Shown here piece after piece: positions 1 to 7,324 of a stretch of DNA of 64,000 nucleotides. The stretch spans positions 1 through 64,000 of the forward strand of contig NZ_AEJB01000272.1 of the NCBI RefSeq assembly GCF_000331005.1, written 5' to 3'. The notes under the pieces were generated by a model. It made no database searches. It was not told the origin of the DNA and saw only the letters and a list, made by a program, of their open reading frames with translations. The DNA is from Streptomyces turgidiscabies Car8 (GTDB lineage Bacteria > Actinomycetota > Actinomycetes > Streptomycetales > Streptomycetaceae). Numbering within the stretch: the first letter of the stretch is position 1; each line of letters begins with the position of its first letter. The translations under genes and the position numbers were made by a program.

Positions 1-42
1 GAGGGCGTCCCGCTCACCCCGGGACCGGGACGGTGACGACTC

Positions 43-270
43 TCAGTCCTCCTCAAGGCCCCAGCTGTGGATGCGCCTCGGGTGGACCCGGATCACCTCG
101 TCGCTGAAGTGCGGGCCCAACTCGTTTGGTCCCGTGAGGAGTTCGGCCTCACCCCGGATGTCGACGCCGCGCACCTTCCAGGGACGCACGCTCACCACGT
201 CGTCGACGACCAGCGCGACCTTCGGGTTCTTCTCCAGGTTGCGCCACTTCTTGGTGCCGCCGAATAGCTG
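43..270 (-). pseudogene. 3' fragment of host PPOX-class F420-dependent oxidoreductase gene
   Basis: Reading leftward, an open frame ends with TGA at 43-45 and encodes FGGTKKWRNLEKNPKVALV, then VRPWKVRGVDIRGEAELL and a tail VIRVHPRRIHSWGLEED. This is the C-terminal half of small split-barrel (pyridoxamine-phosphate-oxidase-like) flavin or F420 enzymes, which are common in Actinobacteria. The frame is not preserved upstream: an in-frame TAG appears near position 277, so the 5' half is missing from this side. The integrase gene begins only about 30 bases further on. The simplest reading is a host gene split by phage integration, with its 5' half beyond the other prophage end. The enzyme's substrate cannot be told. 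Confidence 0.75.
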
Positions 271-292
271 CGGAAGACACCTCTAGAGTGAC
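250..292. other. Probable attachment-site junction (attL or attR)
   Basis: Similarity to the PPOX oxidoreductase stops between about 262 and 280, and an in-frame stop follows at once, just before the serine integrase gene. Large serine integrases recombine short attP/attB sites with a 2-bp core, usually close to int. The exact crossover dinucleotide cannot be fixed without the uninterrupted host locus or the other prophage end, which is not in this window. Confidence 0.6.
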
Positions 293-303
293 AGACTCGC
301 CCC

Positions 304-1938
304 GTGCCACTCGAACCCGCAATCACCGTCGTCCGCAGGGTCATCCGCTGCTTCGTCTACGCCAGGATCAGCGAGGACCGTGAAGGCGCACACCTCGCCA
401 CCGAGCGACAGGTCGCCGACTGCCGCGCCATCGCCGGCCAACTCTCCACTCCGCAGGCCGAGTACCAGATCGTCCGGGTCTTCGAGGACAACGACCTCTC
501 CGCCTACTCGGGCAAGCGCCGCCCCGACTATCAGGCGATGCTCGCAGCCCTCCGCGACGAAGAAGCGGACTGCGTCATCGCCTGGCACACCGACCGGCTC
601 CACCGCTCGCCCGTAGAGCTGGAGGAGTACATCGACATCTGCGGCCCCAAGGGCATCGACACTCGCACAGTGAAGGCCGGCCAGCTCGACCTGTCCACCG
701 CCACCGGCCGGATGATCGCCCGGCAGCTCGGCGTCCAGGCGCGCTACGAGGTCGAGCGGATGATCGAGCGGGCCAGGCGTGCGCGCGATCAGAAGGTCGA
801 GCACGGTGAATACACGGGCGGCCCGCGGCCCTTCGGATATGAGGCCGACGGCGTCACCCCCCGCACCCTGCTATGCCCGGACTGCGGTCGAACCGGCCCG
901 GACGGATTCACCGTTCGCCGCCAGTGCGACGGCTGCGGCGCGGTCGACCAGTTCACCCGGAACCTCTCATGCCGGGGATGCGAAGCCAAGGACACGCTGA
1001 CGGTGACCCACGTATGCGCGAACTGCGGCATCGAGGCCAGGTTCGAGAAAGGGTCGGAGGCCGCGACGCTGCGCGACGCCGCGGACGCCATCCTTGCCGG
1101 AACGTCCCTGAACTCCCTGGCCCACGAGATGGCAAATGCGGGCCTGGTCACCAGCCACGGCAAGCAGCAGCGTGCACCCAACCTGCGGGCCGTTCTGTTG
1201 CGGCCACGGAACGCGGGGCTGATGAAGCACCGCGGGGACGTCGTGGGCCGGGCGGACTGGATGCCGCTCCTGGATGAGGCGACGTGGCGGAGCATGGCGG
1301 CAGTCCTTGAAGACCCGTCCCGCAAGCCGTCGGCCGCGAACGTCCGCAGGCATCTCGGGTCGAACATCTATCTGTGCGGGGTGTGCGGTGCGACGTTGAA
1401 GGCGTCGTCGAAGCCGAATCGGCGCGGCGGCGGTACGCGCCCGGTGTACCGGTGCCGGGTTAAGGACTGCGTGACCCGGGATCTCCCCGACCTGGACTCC
1501 TACGTGATCATGCAGCTGATGGACCGCCTGACCCGGCCGGACGCTCATGACCTGTTGAGCCCGCGCGAGGACCCGGTCGACGTGCGCGCCTTGCAGGGGG
1601 AGATGCGGGCTGCACGCCGACGGGTCGACGAGCTGGCCGCCTCGTTCGGTGCAGGCGAGATGGACCGGCAGGAGTGGCGGGCCGCGTCCGGGCCGGCGCG
1701 GGCCCGGCTTCAGGCCGCGGAGGACAAGATGAAGGCGGCGGTGAAGCGGAACCCGGCGGCCGAGCTGGTCAGCGCCGAAGATCCTGTGGCGTTGTGGAAC
1801 AGTCCGGGCTTCGACCTGTCACGGAAGCGGGCGAACATCGACTACCTGATGTCGGTGACGGTGCATCCGGCGAGGCGGGGGCGGTTGCCGGGGGGCGGCT
1901 ACTTTGACGAGTCGACCGTGGAGATCGATTGGAAGTAG
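304..1938 (+). CDS. int: Large serine integrase (site-specific recombinase)
   Basis: This 544-residue protein starts at GTG. The resolvase-type catalytic domain opens with RCFVYARISEDREG, where Ser23 is the likely nucleophile, and includes HTDRLHRSP near residue 100. The recombinase domain follows (PRPFGYE, residues 175-180), then a second zinc-ribbon region with NIYLCGVCGATL and a C-terminal coiled-coil-rich tail. Unusually, four CxxC motifs (residues 191-194, 208-211, 223-226, 238-241) are inserted inside the recombinase domain, between PFGYE and AATLRDAADAILAG. Such enzymes integrate phage DNA between attP and attB and need a recombination directionality factor to excise. None was recognised here. 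A strong hairpin terminator follows the stop codon. Confidence 0.95.
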   Translation: MPLEPAITVVRRVIRCFVYARISEDREGAHLATERQVADCRAIAGQLSTPQAEYQIVRVFEDNDLSAYSGKRRPDYQAMLAALRDEEADCVIAWHTDRLHRSPVELEEYIDICGPKGIDTRTVKAGQLDLSTATGRMIARQLGVQARYEVERMIERARRARDQKVEHGEYTGGPRPFGYEADGVTPRTLLCPDCGRTGPDGFTVRRQCDGCGAVDQFTRNLSCRGCEAKDTLTVTHVCANCGIEARFEKGSEAATLRDAADAILAGTSLNSLAHEMANAGLVTSHGKQQRAPNLRAVLLRPRNAGLMKHRGDVVGRADWMPLLDEATWRSMAAVLEDPSRKPSAANVRRHLGSNIYLCGVCGATLKASSKPNRRGGGTRPVYRCRVKDCVTRDLPDLDSYVIMQLMDRLTRPDAHDLLSPREDPVDVRALQGEMRAARRRVDELAASFGAGEMDRQEWRAASGPARARLQAAEDKMKAAVKRNPAAELVSAEDPVALWNSPGFDLSRKRANIDYLMSVTVHPARRGRLPGGGYFDESTVEIDWK

Positions 1939-1942
1939 GGGT

Positions 1943-1979
1943 GCGCCCCTCGGTCCGGGGGTCCGGAACCGAGGGGCGC
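1943..1979 (+). terminator. Hairpin terminator after integrase
   Basis: A 12-bp perfect stem, GCGCCCCTCGGT paired with ACCGAGGGGCGC, lies 5 bases after the integrase stop. There is no U tract, as is usual for high-GC actinobacterial terminators. Confidence 0.75.
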
Positions 1980-2084
1980 GGCGACCGATCGCCGCTGCCT
2001 GGGGGGCGATGCGACGACCGGCCGGCTTGTGGGGGCGTGGTGCTGTTGCCCGCCTTGTTCAACGGAACGCACAGGCCAGAGGTG

Positions 2085-2114
2085 GTTCACACGATCGAGT
2101 GAACATGCGTTCGA
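2085..2114. promoter_or_regulatory. Candidate LexA (SOS) box overlapping an inverted repeat
   Basis: Positions 2099-2114 read GTGAACATGCGTTCGA. This matches 10 of the 12 conserved bases of the actinobacterial/Gram-positive SOS box TCGAAC-N4-GTTCGA. It overlaps a second dyad, GTTCAC-N8-GTGAAC, at 2085-2104. The site lies in the 300-bp gap between the integrase and the XRE gene at 2242, the only sizeable non-coding part of the immunity region. Known LexA boxes repress SOS genes until DNA damage, so this could couple induction to SOS. Apart from this site and the terminator at 1943-1979, nothing else was recognised in the gap. Confidence 0.5.
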
Positions 2115-2241
2115 TTTCTGGACGCTACCCGTAGCCCTGCGGCATATGCCAGAAGGCCGCAAGGCTGAGCGTTCCACGGGTCGAGCAAAAGCGACAGTTT
2201 AGGTACTGACACAAGATCGCTGCACTCAGAGCGTTTACCGA

Positions 2242-2484
2242 GTGCCAGCCCGCCGCAATACCCGACCCGACTGGGTCCGTGCCAGACAGATCACCCTCGG
2301 CCACCGGATCGGGGACCTCAGACGTGCCGCCGAACTCACCCAGGATCAGCTAGCCGACCGCATGGGGGTCGAGCGGAGGACCATTCAGCGGTATGAGAAT
2401 GCGGTCACCGACCCACGGTATGCAGATCTGCTCCTGCTGGCCCACGCCCTGCGCGTACACGTCACCGACCTCCTCAACGGGTAG
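2242..2484 (+). CDS. Small XRE-family helix-turn-helix regulator
   Basis: This 80-residue protein (GTG start) is almost entirely one Cro/CI-type HTH: LGHRIGDLRRAAELTQDQLADRMGVERRTIQRYENAVTDPRYADLLLLAHAL. The recognition helix is ERRTIQRYENA. There is no dimerisation or cleavage domain, so it resembles Cro-like or accessory lysogeny regulators rather than a self-cleaving CI repressor. It lies downstream of the candidate LexA box and is convergent with the minus-strand genes from 2776. Its targets are unknown. A role in lysogeny control is inferred from its place beside the integrase. Confidence 0.8.
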   Translation: MPARRNTRPDWVRARQITLGHRIGDLRRAAELTQDQLADRMGVERRTIQRYENAVTDPRYADLLLLAHALRVHVTDLLNG

Positions 2485-2736
2485 CCGTCATCCCCAGCGG
2501 CGCCCGGCTTGAATCCGAGTCAATAACAGAACCAGCGTTAACGGAAGAGTGCCGGGTGCATATATCTGCGTGGCCCCTGTGAGCCCCGTGTGAACATCTG
2601 ACCCGGCGTGCATCTGTGGCCCGAGCCGACCAACCGGTTTCACACCCCACGCTCCGGTGACCCGCCGCAGAACAGGGGAGCACTGCGACGGGCCACCACG
2701 GCCGGCCCGAACGGGGCGTCGGGGCGGCCGGCACAT

Positions 2737-2772
2737 CCCGCCACCGGCGTCGGGGTAGGCACCGGTGGCGGG
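2737..2772 (-). terminator. Terminator at end of minus-strand regulator operon
   Basis: A GC-rich hairpin (CCCGCCACCGG facing CCGGTGGCGGG) lies immediately downstream of the minus-strand stop codon at 2776. It could also stop transcription arriving from the XRE gene. The 250 bases between it and 2484 hold only partial GTGCAT...TGGCCC repeats with no clear function. Confidence 0.6.
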
Positions 2773-2775
2773 GGC

Positions 2776-3192
2776 TCAGAGCTTCGTGCCGATCGCGATG
2801 GTGTTGTTGCCCGCCATCTCCGTCATCGCACGCAGCAGGATCCCGAGACGCCGGTCGCCGACCTCCATCAGCCAGCCCAGATTCACATGATGCGGGCCCG
2901 CCACCGACAGAATCACGTCGAGGAAAATGCGCTGCTCCTCGTCCAGGCCGAGACCGAACCGCTCCTTGGCGACTCGGTCCCAGGCGCAGCCCACCGGCGT
3001 GCCCTGATCGTTCGTCACGATCAGGGCCCGGCGTACGTTCTCGCGGGCGAGGAGGGTCTCCTCCTCGATGAGGGCGCGTAGGGCGGCCTTGTCCCGTGGC
3101 TGCGTCGACTGCTTGAAGAGCAGCGCCTTGAGCGCCAGGATGACGGTGTCCTCCTGCTCCTCCTGGTCGAGGAGCGGTGTCGTCTCGGTCAT
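2776..3192 (-). CDS. Hypothetical protein
   Basis: This soluble protein of 138 residues was not matched to a family. It is predicted mostly helical and rich in Glu and Leu (LLDQEEQEDTVILALKALLF; RALIEEETLLARENVRRAL). Its start ATG overlaps the stop of the upstream gene by four bases (ATGA), so the two are probably co-translated. With that gene and the XRE-TPR regulator further upstream it forms a leftward unit in the immunity region. A terminator follows directly. A role alongside the regulator is inferred from position only. Confidence 0.7.
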   Translation of the reverse strand: MTETTPLLDQEEQEDTVILALKALLFKQSTQPRDKAALRALIEEETLLARENVRRALIVTNDQGTPVGCAWDRVAKERFGLGLDEEQRIFLDVILSVAGPHHVNLGWLMEVGDRRLGILLRAMTEMAGNNTIAIGTKL

Positions 3193-3653
3193 CGGGATGC
3201 CTCCATGGGGAGCGGGTTGCCGACCGGGCCGAGCGCGGCGGCAAGAATGGCAGGGTCAGTGAGGCGACCAGAACCGTCGGGCCGGTGCAGCCAGAAACGG
3301 CCGCACGCCTGCCGCCCCGTTGGCGGGCAGTGCAGTGGCGTACCCGCGGGCTGCACCAGGACGTGGCGGACGTGGGTCAGCGTCCCGTCGGAACCGGTCG
3401 GCAGCAGCCACCAGGCCCGCTCGAGCAACGGGTCGACGAGGACCGGGCCGCGGCGCTCCTGGCGGATGCGGCTCAGGGCCTCCATGCCGTCGGTGAGCAT
3501 CGACTCGGCGACGAGCCAGTGGGGGCCGCTCCTCAGTGGAGCGAGGGCCCCCAGTGCCCATGCCTGGCGTGCGAGGTCCGGGCGCGCCGAGCAGTCGGCG
3601 AGCCATGCGTCCCCAGCCTTGACGTGCTCCGCAGCCCCGGTGATCTGTCTCAC
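3189..3653 (-). CDS. Hypothetical protein
   Basis: This 154-residue protein is not recognised. It is rich in Trp and Arg (HWLVAES, RAWWLLPTGSDG, GRFWLHRPDGSG), with no transmembrane segment or metal motif. Its end overlaps the next gene by four bases and it begins about 57 bases downstream of the XRE-TPR regulator gene, so the three are likely one transcript. Streptomyces genomes often carry small unknown genes beside XRE-TPR regulators, but no partner function can be assigned here. Confidence 0.7.
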   Translation of the reverse strand: MRQITGAAEHVKAGDAWLADCSARPDLARQAWALGALAPLRSGPHWLVAESMLTDGMEALSRIRQERRGPVLVDPLLERAWWLLPTGSDGTLTHVRHVLVQPAGTPLHCPPTGRQACGRFWLHRPDGSGRLTDPAILAAALGPVGNPLPMEASR

Positions 3654-3710
3654 ATCAGTGACCGTAGGTGCGGCCCCAAGGCGTCGCCGACCGGAATCCG
3701 GTCGGTGCCC

Positions 3711-4961
3711 TCAAGCAGCCAGGATGCCGATCTCCGCCGCCAGCTCAGCCGCACGCCGCCGACGAGGAGCCTGCGTCGACTCCGTCTCCTCGAGGAGAAT
3801 GGCACGCGCATACCCGTTGTACTTGATCGTCTCCGGTGCCGCCTTGTACGCCTTCGCGAGGGTCGCGATCGCCACATCCGGCTGCCCGTCCAGATGGAAC
3901 GCCCGAGCCTCCTCAATCCGATGACGGGCCCGCCGCGGCTTCGACTTGATGACCGACTCATCCGCTCGAGCAACCTGCCGCACAGACTCCCCGCCCTGGT
4001 GCAGCTCAACGGCGACGGTCACCGCGTGCGCACCGATGATGGCCCGGGAGAACGACGTCACGGGATGGTAGTAGTCGGCAGGCAGCCGCTCCGCCATGGT
4101 CCGCGCCTTGTCCCAATGCCCCCACGCCGTGCCCGTCTCCCGTCGGCGGGCCGCCGTGTAGCCCAACTCGAACCGGAGCGCCCCCGCGATGGCCAGCAGA
4201 TCATCATCCGCATCGGGCAGCAGCGGCTCGAGGAAGCGGACCGCCTCCAAGTTGACGGCGTCCGCCGCGTCGAAATGGTGACGGCCGGAATCACGATGCG
4301 CTTGGGCGAGGAGCCAGGCTGCGACGCCGATCGTGTGCGGGTCGCCCGAATCCTGGGCGGCCACCATGCCCCGCTCTGCGACACGCCACAGGAGACTCGA
4401 GTCGGGCTGGTAGGCGACGAAGAACTGTGACAACGAGTACGTCTGGGCGAGCAGGCCTTGGCCGTGACGTCGGTCGTTCGCGGTGTCGGCGTGCCGTACC
4501 AGGGCGGTCGCATCGCGGATGAGGTCGGGCAGCAGCTTCCCGATCACCTCGCGGTGATTGCCTGCCTCATGCCGGGCCTTCCACGCGGCATGCAGACGCG
4601 CTTCGAGGTGGGCGACGGGCGGCGGCTCAACACTCGAAGTGAGCGGAAAGCTGTCGATGGCGGCCTTGACCGCGGCCAGGCGCGGGTGCCCGGGGCCGAT
4701 GAAGAGGTCGACGTGCATGTCGGGGTGGCCTGTCAGATCGGCGAGGTCACGGACGCGGAGAGCTTCGGCGATCCGCATCACCATCTCGAGGCCGGGCGCC
4801 TTCTGCTGCCCGTTCTCGATCTTCCGGAGGGTGTGTGGGGAGATGCCCACCAGGTCGGCCAACTGGACCTGGCTCATGCCGCGGCGTTCGCGGAGGACTT
4901 GCATTCTCTGGCCGAACTTCAATGGGTCAGCGTACGGGTCCGGGGTAGCATCAGCAGGCAC
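3711..4961 (-). CDS. XRE-family regulator with TPR-like C-terminal domain
   Basis: The N-terminal HTH is clear: GQRMQVLRERRGMSQVQLADLVGISPHTLRKIENGQQ. About 330 residues of TPR-like helices follow (VAERGMVAAQDSGDPHTIGV; HQGGESVRQVARADESVIKS; VAIATLAKAYKAAPETIKYN). I chose the GTG at 4961, preceded by an AGGGG Shine-Dalgarno about 10 bases upstream, giving 416 residues. An alternative GTG lies at 4994. This architecture is widespread in Streptomyces as signal-responsive regulators. In a prophage it is a candidate lysogeny repressor. An imperfect dyad, CTGACAG...CTGTTCAG, at about 4978-5000 overlaps the start region and could be its own operator. Confidence 0.85.
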   Translation of the reverse strand: MPADATPDPYADPLKFGQRMQVLRERRGMSQVQLADLVGISPHTLRKIENGQQKAPGLEMVMRIAEALRVRDLADLTGHPDMHVDLFIGPGHPRLAAVKAAIDSFPLTSSVEPPPVAHLEARLHAAWKARHEAGNHREVIGKLLPDLIRDATALVRHADTANDRRHGQGLLAQTYSLSQFFVAYQPDSSLLWRVAERGMVAAQDSGDPHTIGVAAWLLAQAHRDSGRHHFDAADAVNLEAVRFLEPLLPDADDDLLAIAGALRFELGYTAARRRETGTAWGHWDKARTMAERLPADYYHPVTSFSRAIIGAHAVTVAVELHQGGESVRQVARADESVIKSKPRRARHRIEEARAFHLDGQPDVAIATLAKAYKAAPETIKYNGYARAILLEETESTQAPRRRRAAELAAEIGILAA

Positions 4962-5084
4962 GGTCTCGCCCCTATCTCTGAACAGCTTCGACACTGTCAG
5001 GGTATGGGGCGGGACCTTCCTTATGTGAGGCCTCCGAGTGGCCGGCCATGAGTTTCCGGCCTGTTCGCTCGATATCCTGGCTGC

Positions 5085-5264
5085 ATGCCTCCCGACGACC
5101 TCGCCCCTGGTTCCGCGCGGTCTGCTGCCGCCATCAACGACCAGATCCGCGCGCTGTGGCTGCGGGCAGGCGGGCAGCTGACGGACGGGCAACGCCGGGA
5201 GTATGAGGCGCTGCTCGGGGAGTGGGCGGAGGCAGTGCGGACGGGGGTCGCGGAAGCGGCGTGA
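5085..5264 (+). CDS. Small hypothetical protein divergent from XRE-TPR regulator
   Basis: This 59-residue ORF starts ATG at 5085 (MPPDDLAPGS) and ends VRTGVAEAA. It is helical and charged (INDQIRALWLRAGGQL; QRREYEALLGEWAEAV). There is no Shine-Dalgarno, but a possible -10 hexamer TATCCT (5073-5078) lies seven bases before the ATG, so the mRNA may be leaderless. It is transcribed away from the XRE-TPR gene and followed by a strong hairpin. Small genes in this position are typical beside such regulators in Streptomyces. Function unknown. Confidence 0.65.
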   Translation: MPPDDLAPGSARSAAAINDQIRALWLRAGGQLTDGQRREYEALLGEWAEAVRTGVAEAA

Positions 5265-5271
5265 ACGCGCC

Positions 5272-5304
5272 GAAGCCCCACCGCCACGAAGGCGATGGGG
5301 CTTC
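5272..5304 (+). terminator. Hairpin terminator
   Basis: GAAGCCCCA pairs with TGGGGCTTC, with a further CGCC/GGCG pairing around an ACGAA loop, 7 bases after the stop of the 59-residue gene. Confidence 0.7.
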
Positions 5305-5462
5305 AGCTTCCTACGGGCGGGGCGGCAGGGTCCGCGTTCAGGCCGTACTGCGGCAGCCTCGCCGGGTTCCGCCCCGTAGGGCCGCCCCGGCATCCCATCC
5401 CTGGACGCCCCTGCTGTGTGGGTGGGAGTCCAGCGGCGCGAGCGCCTGCATAGAGTGTACGG

Positions 5463-5497
5463 CGGTGCCCCGGCTGCTTACCTCAGCCGGGGCACCG
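5463..5497 (-). terminator. Hairpin terminator
   Basis: A perfect 14-bp stem, CGGTGCCCCGGCTG with CAGCCGGGGCACCG, and a 7-base loop lie 13 bases beyond the minus-strand stop at 5511. The 160 bases between this and the previous hairpin hold no supported gene. Confidence 0.75.
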
Positions 5498-5510
5498 TTC
5501 CGTGCTCTCG

Positions 5511-5792
5511 TCACCGAGCAACCGGCATCTGGCAGGTACGGCATCCCACCGACCGGCCCGCAAAGAACAGCGGGGCGTACAGGTGGGGCCGCCACCGCGC
5601 CTCGTCGACCGGCACCTCGTCCGGACGCACCGTGAGGGACACCCGGCCGTCATCGGACACGCACTGCACGACAACGACCTGGAACTCCTGCATGTTGGAG
5701 CGCACGGCCAGGTCGTGGCCGATGTGGTGGACCAGGGCCTCGTGGTAGTCGCCCGGCGTGGTCGGGTTGGGGCGAATGACGGTGGAGAGCAT
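5511..5792 (-). CDS. Hypothetical protein
   Basis: This 93-residue protein contains HHIGHDLAVRSNMQEFQVVV, a basic middle, and a C-terminal CxxC (GCRTCQMPVAR) that may bind metal. No family was recognised. It is the last gene of a leftward three-gene unit (6549 to 5511) that starts at the operator-bearing divergent promoter at about 6.6 kb, so its expression is probably controlled by the RHH regulator. A terminator follows. Confidence 0.65.
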   Translation of the reverse strand: MLSTVIRPNPTTPGDYHEALVHHIGHDLAVRSNMQEFQVVVVQCVSDDGRVSLTVRPDEVPVDEARWRPHLYAPLFFAGRSVGCRTCQMPVAR

Positions 5793-5824
5793 GGGATTCC
5801 TCCTTGGTGAACGGTGGACGGACC

Positions 5825-6028
5825 TCAGCGGCTCTGACCCTCGGCGATCAGGCGATCGATGAGGGTGCGGGCAAGCTCGGCGTTCCCGTCGTAGTAGACG
5901 GTGAGCGCGTGCTCGATGACCGGGCGGACGCTGCGGCCGGTGTCCGAGCTCGCCGAGGCGTCACGATGGTCGGTGGCGCGGAGGACTCCGGTCAGGGCGG
6001 CCTCGCGGGAGACGGGGGTCTCGGTCAT
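5825..6028 (-). CDS. Hypothetical protein
   Basis: The 67-residue ORF starts with ATG at 6028, which overlaps the upstream stop (TGATG), so translation is probably coupled. GTG at 6034 is an alternative start. The sequence MTETPVSREAALTGVLRATD...VIEHALTVYYDGNAELARTL is helical with no recognisable motif. It is the middle gene of the RHH-controlled leftward unit. Confidence 0.65.
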   Translation of the reverse strand: MTETPVSREAALTGVLRATDHRDASASSDTGRSVRPVIEHALTVYYDGNAELARTLIDRLIAEGQSR

Positions 6029-6549
6029 CACCACTCCTGCGCGAGGAAGCCGTTGCTGTCGATGACCCAGCGGCCCATCTTCTGGCCGGAGCCCTGACAG
6101 ATGGGGCCGTGCGGGTCCTGAGGGAGGGAGCCGCTGGAACCGATGCGGCCCGCGTCCTTGGCGACACGGTGCTTGCGCATGGTGCCGTCCGTGCGGGTCT
6201 TCGCTGCGAAGCCGCAGTACACGCAGGTGCTGTAGCCGTCATCCAGATCGACCTTGGCGCCCTCGGCGTCGTTCGACTGTCGGGCAGGCTGCTCGGCGAC
6301 GGCCTTGCTCACGCAGCGGTAGGGCCAGTCGGCCCGACGTAGACGAGCACCCCTACCGAGGAGGCTGGAGTCGCAGTCGACGGTCACGGTCTTGGCGGTG
6401 ACCTTGGTGACCCTTCCGGTGCGCCACACCTGGTCACCGCCATCGAACCCGTTGTTGGCGGTGACGAACTGGAGTCGGTCGCCCTCGTGCACGTTACTGA
6501 AGTCGACGGGCTCGAACGTCTCGGGCTTGTTCTCGGTCATGACGCTCAC
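6028..6549 (-). CDS. Zinc-finger-like protein, first gene of RHH-controlled unit
   Basis: I placed the start at GTG 6549 because AGGGAG sits 5 bases upstream. The ATG at 6540 (MTENKPETFEPVDF) is an alternative. The protein has about 173 residues: an N-terminal beta-rich segment (GDRLQFVTANNGFDGGDQVW, TGRVTKVTAKTVTVDCDSSL) that may be an OB or SH3-like fold, then a putative zinc site STCVYCGFAAKTRTDGTMRKH...PICQG. The gene is divergent from the RHH regulator at 6671. The intervening 120 bases hold two operator-like palindromes and back-to-back promoters. Function unknown; it is not homologous at sight to the gene in the same position of the second module (41519-41860). Confidence 0.7.
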   Translation of the reverse strand: MSVMTENKPETFEPVDFSNVHEGDRLQFVTANNGFDGGDQVWRTGRVTKVTAKTVTVDCDSSLLGRGARLRRADWPYRCVSKAVAEQPARQSNDAEGAKVDLDDGYSTCVYCGFAAKTRTDGTMRKHRVAKDAGRIGSSGSLPQDPHGPICQGSGQKMGRWVIDSNGFLAQEW

Positions 6550-6574
6550 TACTTCTCCCTGCTTGTCACAAGTT

Positions 6575-6655
6575 TCTGTACCTACAGAATGCGCGCACAC
6601 TCCACCCCTTGTCAAGCCGTCTTCCAAGATGGATGCTAGTTTCTGTACCTACAGA
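6575..6655. promoter_or_regulatory. Divergent promoters with paired operators (RHH module 1)
   Basis: Two identical palindromes, TCTGTACCTACAGA, lie at 6575-6588 and 6642-6655, exactly 67 bp apart. Rightward promoter: TTGTCA (6609-6614), 17-bp spacer, GATGCT (6632-6637). Leftward promoter: TTGACA (complement of 6610-6615), 18-bp spacer, CATTCT (complement of 6586-6591). The two -35 boxes overlap, and each operator covers the -10/start region of one promoter. This suits autoregulation and co-repression by the adjacent RHH protein, which is inferred. The same geometry recurs at 41886-41966. Confidence 0.75.
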
Positions 6656-6670
6656 TGAGGGGGTGACCGC

Positions 6671-6853
6671 ATGGCCCGGCCGAAGACCGGAGAGACACCT
6701 ATCCGGAACGTCCGCGTACCCGACGGTGTCTGGGACGCCGTCAAGACCAAAGCGGCAGCAGAAGGCAGGACCATCACTGACGTCGTCGTCACTGCGCTCC
6801 ACCGGTACGCCTCAACGCCCGCCAAGGCAGGAGAGCCGCCCGCCGCCACCTGA
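6671..6853 (+). CDS. Ribbon-helix-helix DNA-binding regulator (module 1)
   Basis: This 60-residue protein, MARPKTGETPIRNVRVPDGV..., fits an Arc/CopG-type fold: a basic N-terminal strand (IRNVRVP), then two helices (GVWDAVKTKAAAEGRT, ITDVVVTALHRYAS). RHH dimers insert the strand pair into short palindromes. The two perfect palindromes in its own promoter region are the obvious targets. Its N-terminus MARPKTG-TP is shared with the second RHH protein at 41982, so the two are paralogues. A terminator follows at 6872. Confidence 0.8.
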   Translation: MARPKTGETPIRNVRVPDGVWDAVKTKAAAEGRTITDVVVTALHRYASTPAKAGEPPAAT

Positions 6854-6871
6854 CCCCGCGCACAGTAAAGC

Positions 6872-6901
6872 GGCCTCGCCCTCCCGGAGGAAGGCGAGGC
6901 C
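6872..6901 (+). terminator. Terminator after RHH gene
   Basis: GGCCTCGCC (6872-6880) pairs with GGCGAGGCC (6893-6901), 19 bases after the RHH stop codon. Confidence 0.7.
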
Positions 6902-7045
6902 AAGAGACGCCAGCGGCGGAGGAATCCGCCGAATCCCCCAGCCCTGGGGAGACGTACGGGACGTGGCGCCCTACCGTGGTCGTGCTGACGCTGCACCCGG
7001 TCGGTCCGCCAGCAACCCGGGGTGGTGCCCGGACGTGCGAAAGGA

Positions 7046-7071
7046 CCCCTCCCGCCCGAAGGCGGGAGGGG
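7046..7071 (-). terminator. Terminator at end of late (lysis) operon
   Basis: A perfect 11-bp stem, CCCCTCCCGCC with GGCGGGAGGGG, and a CGAA tetraloop lie about 80 bases beyond the last minus-strand lysis-region gene. It probably ends the long leftward late transcript. Between this and 6901 no gene was recognised. Confidence 0.75.
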
Positions 7072-7148
7072 CCGAACTACTACTGAGCTACTGATTCGTC
7101 CCAGACTGGTAGATCACTTCACGGGCGCGCGGCTACTGAAAACCCTTG

Positions 7149-7322
7149 TCACTCTGTGGGTAGCCGCGAGGCGATCACGGCCCGCACCTCCCGTCGCCAC
7201 TCCCGCTTCTCCCGGGACCGCTGGGTCTTCCCATCCACACCCGAGTCCGGGCAGTCCACGCCCGGGCTTCGACGGCACACCGGGCAGAAGGAGGGGTGGA
7301 CGCGGGCGAGCATGCGGGGCAC
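7149..7322 (-). CDS. Small zinc-binding-like protein
   Basis: This 57-residue ORF starts at GTG 7322, two bases after the upstream stop: MPRMLARVHPSFCPVCRRSP, then GVDCPDSG, then a basic helix KTQRSREKREWRREVRAVIA. CPVC plus a third Cys hints at a metal site. It is the last gene before the late terminator. Typical of small coupled actinophage genes of unknown function. Confidence 0.55.
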   Translation of the reverse strand: MPRMLARVHPSFCPVCRRSPGVDCPDSGVDGKTQRSREKREWRREVRAVIASRLPTE

Positions 7323-7324
7323 GG

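Noticed and set aside
2057-2068. GTTC-AACG-GAAC as another LexA box
   Set aside because: The half-sites point the wrong way (GTTC...GAAC rather than GAAC...GTTC).
7081-7120. tRNA-like D-arm sequence TAGCTCAGTAGTAG on the minus strand
   Set aside because: No acceptor, anticodon or T-arm follows; the flanking sequence is a terminator hairpin. Probably chance or a distant remnant.
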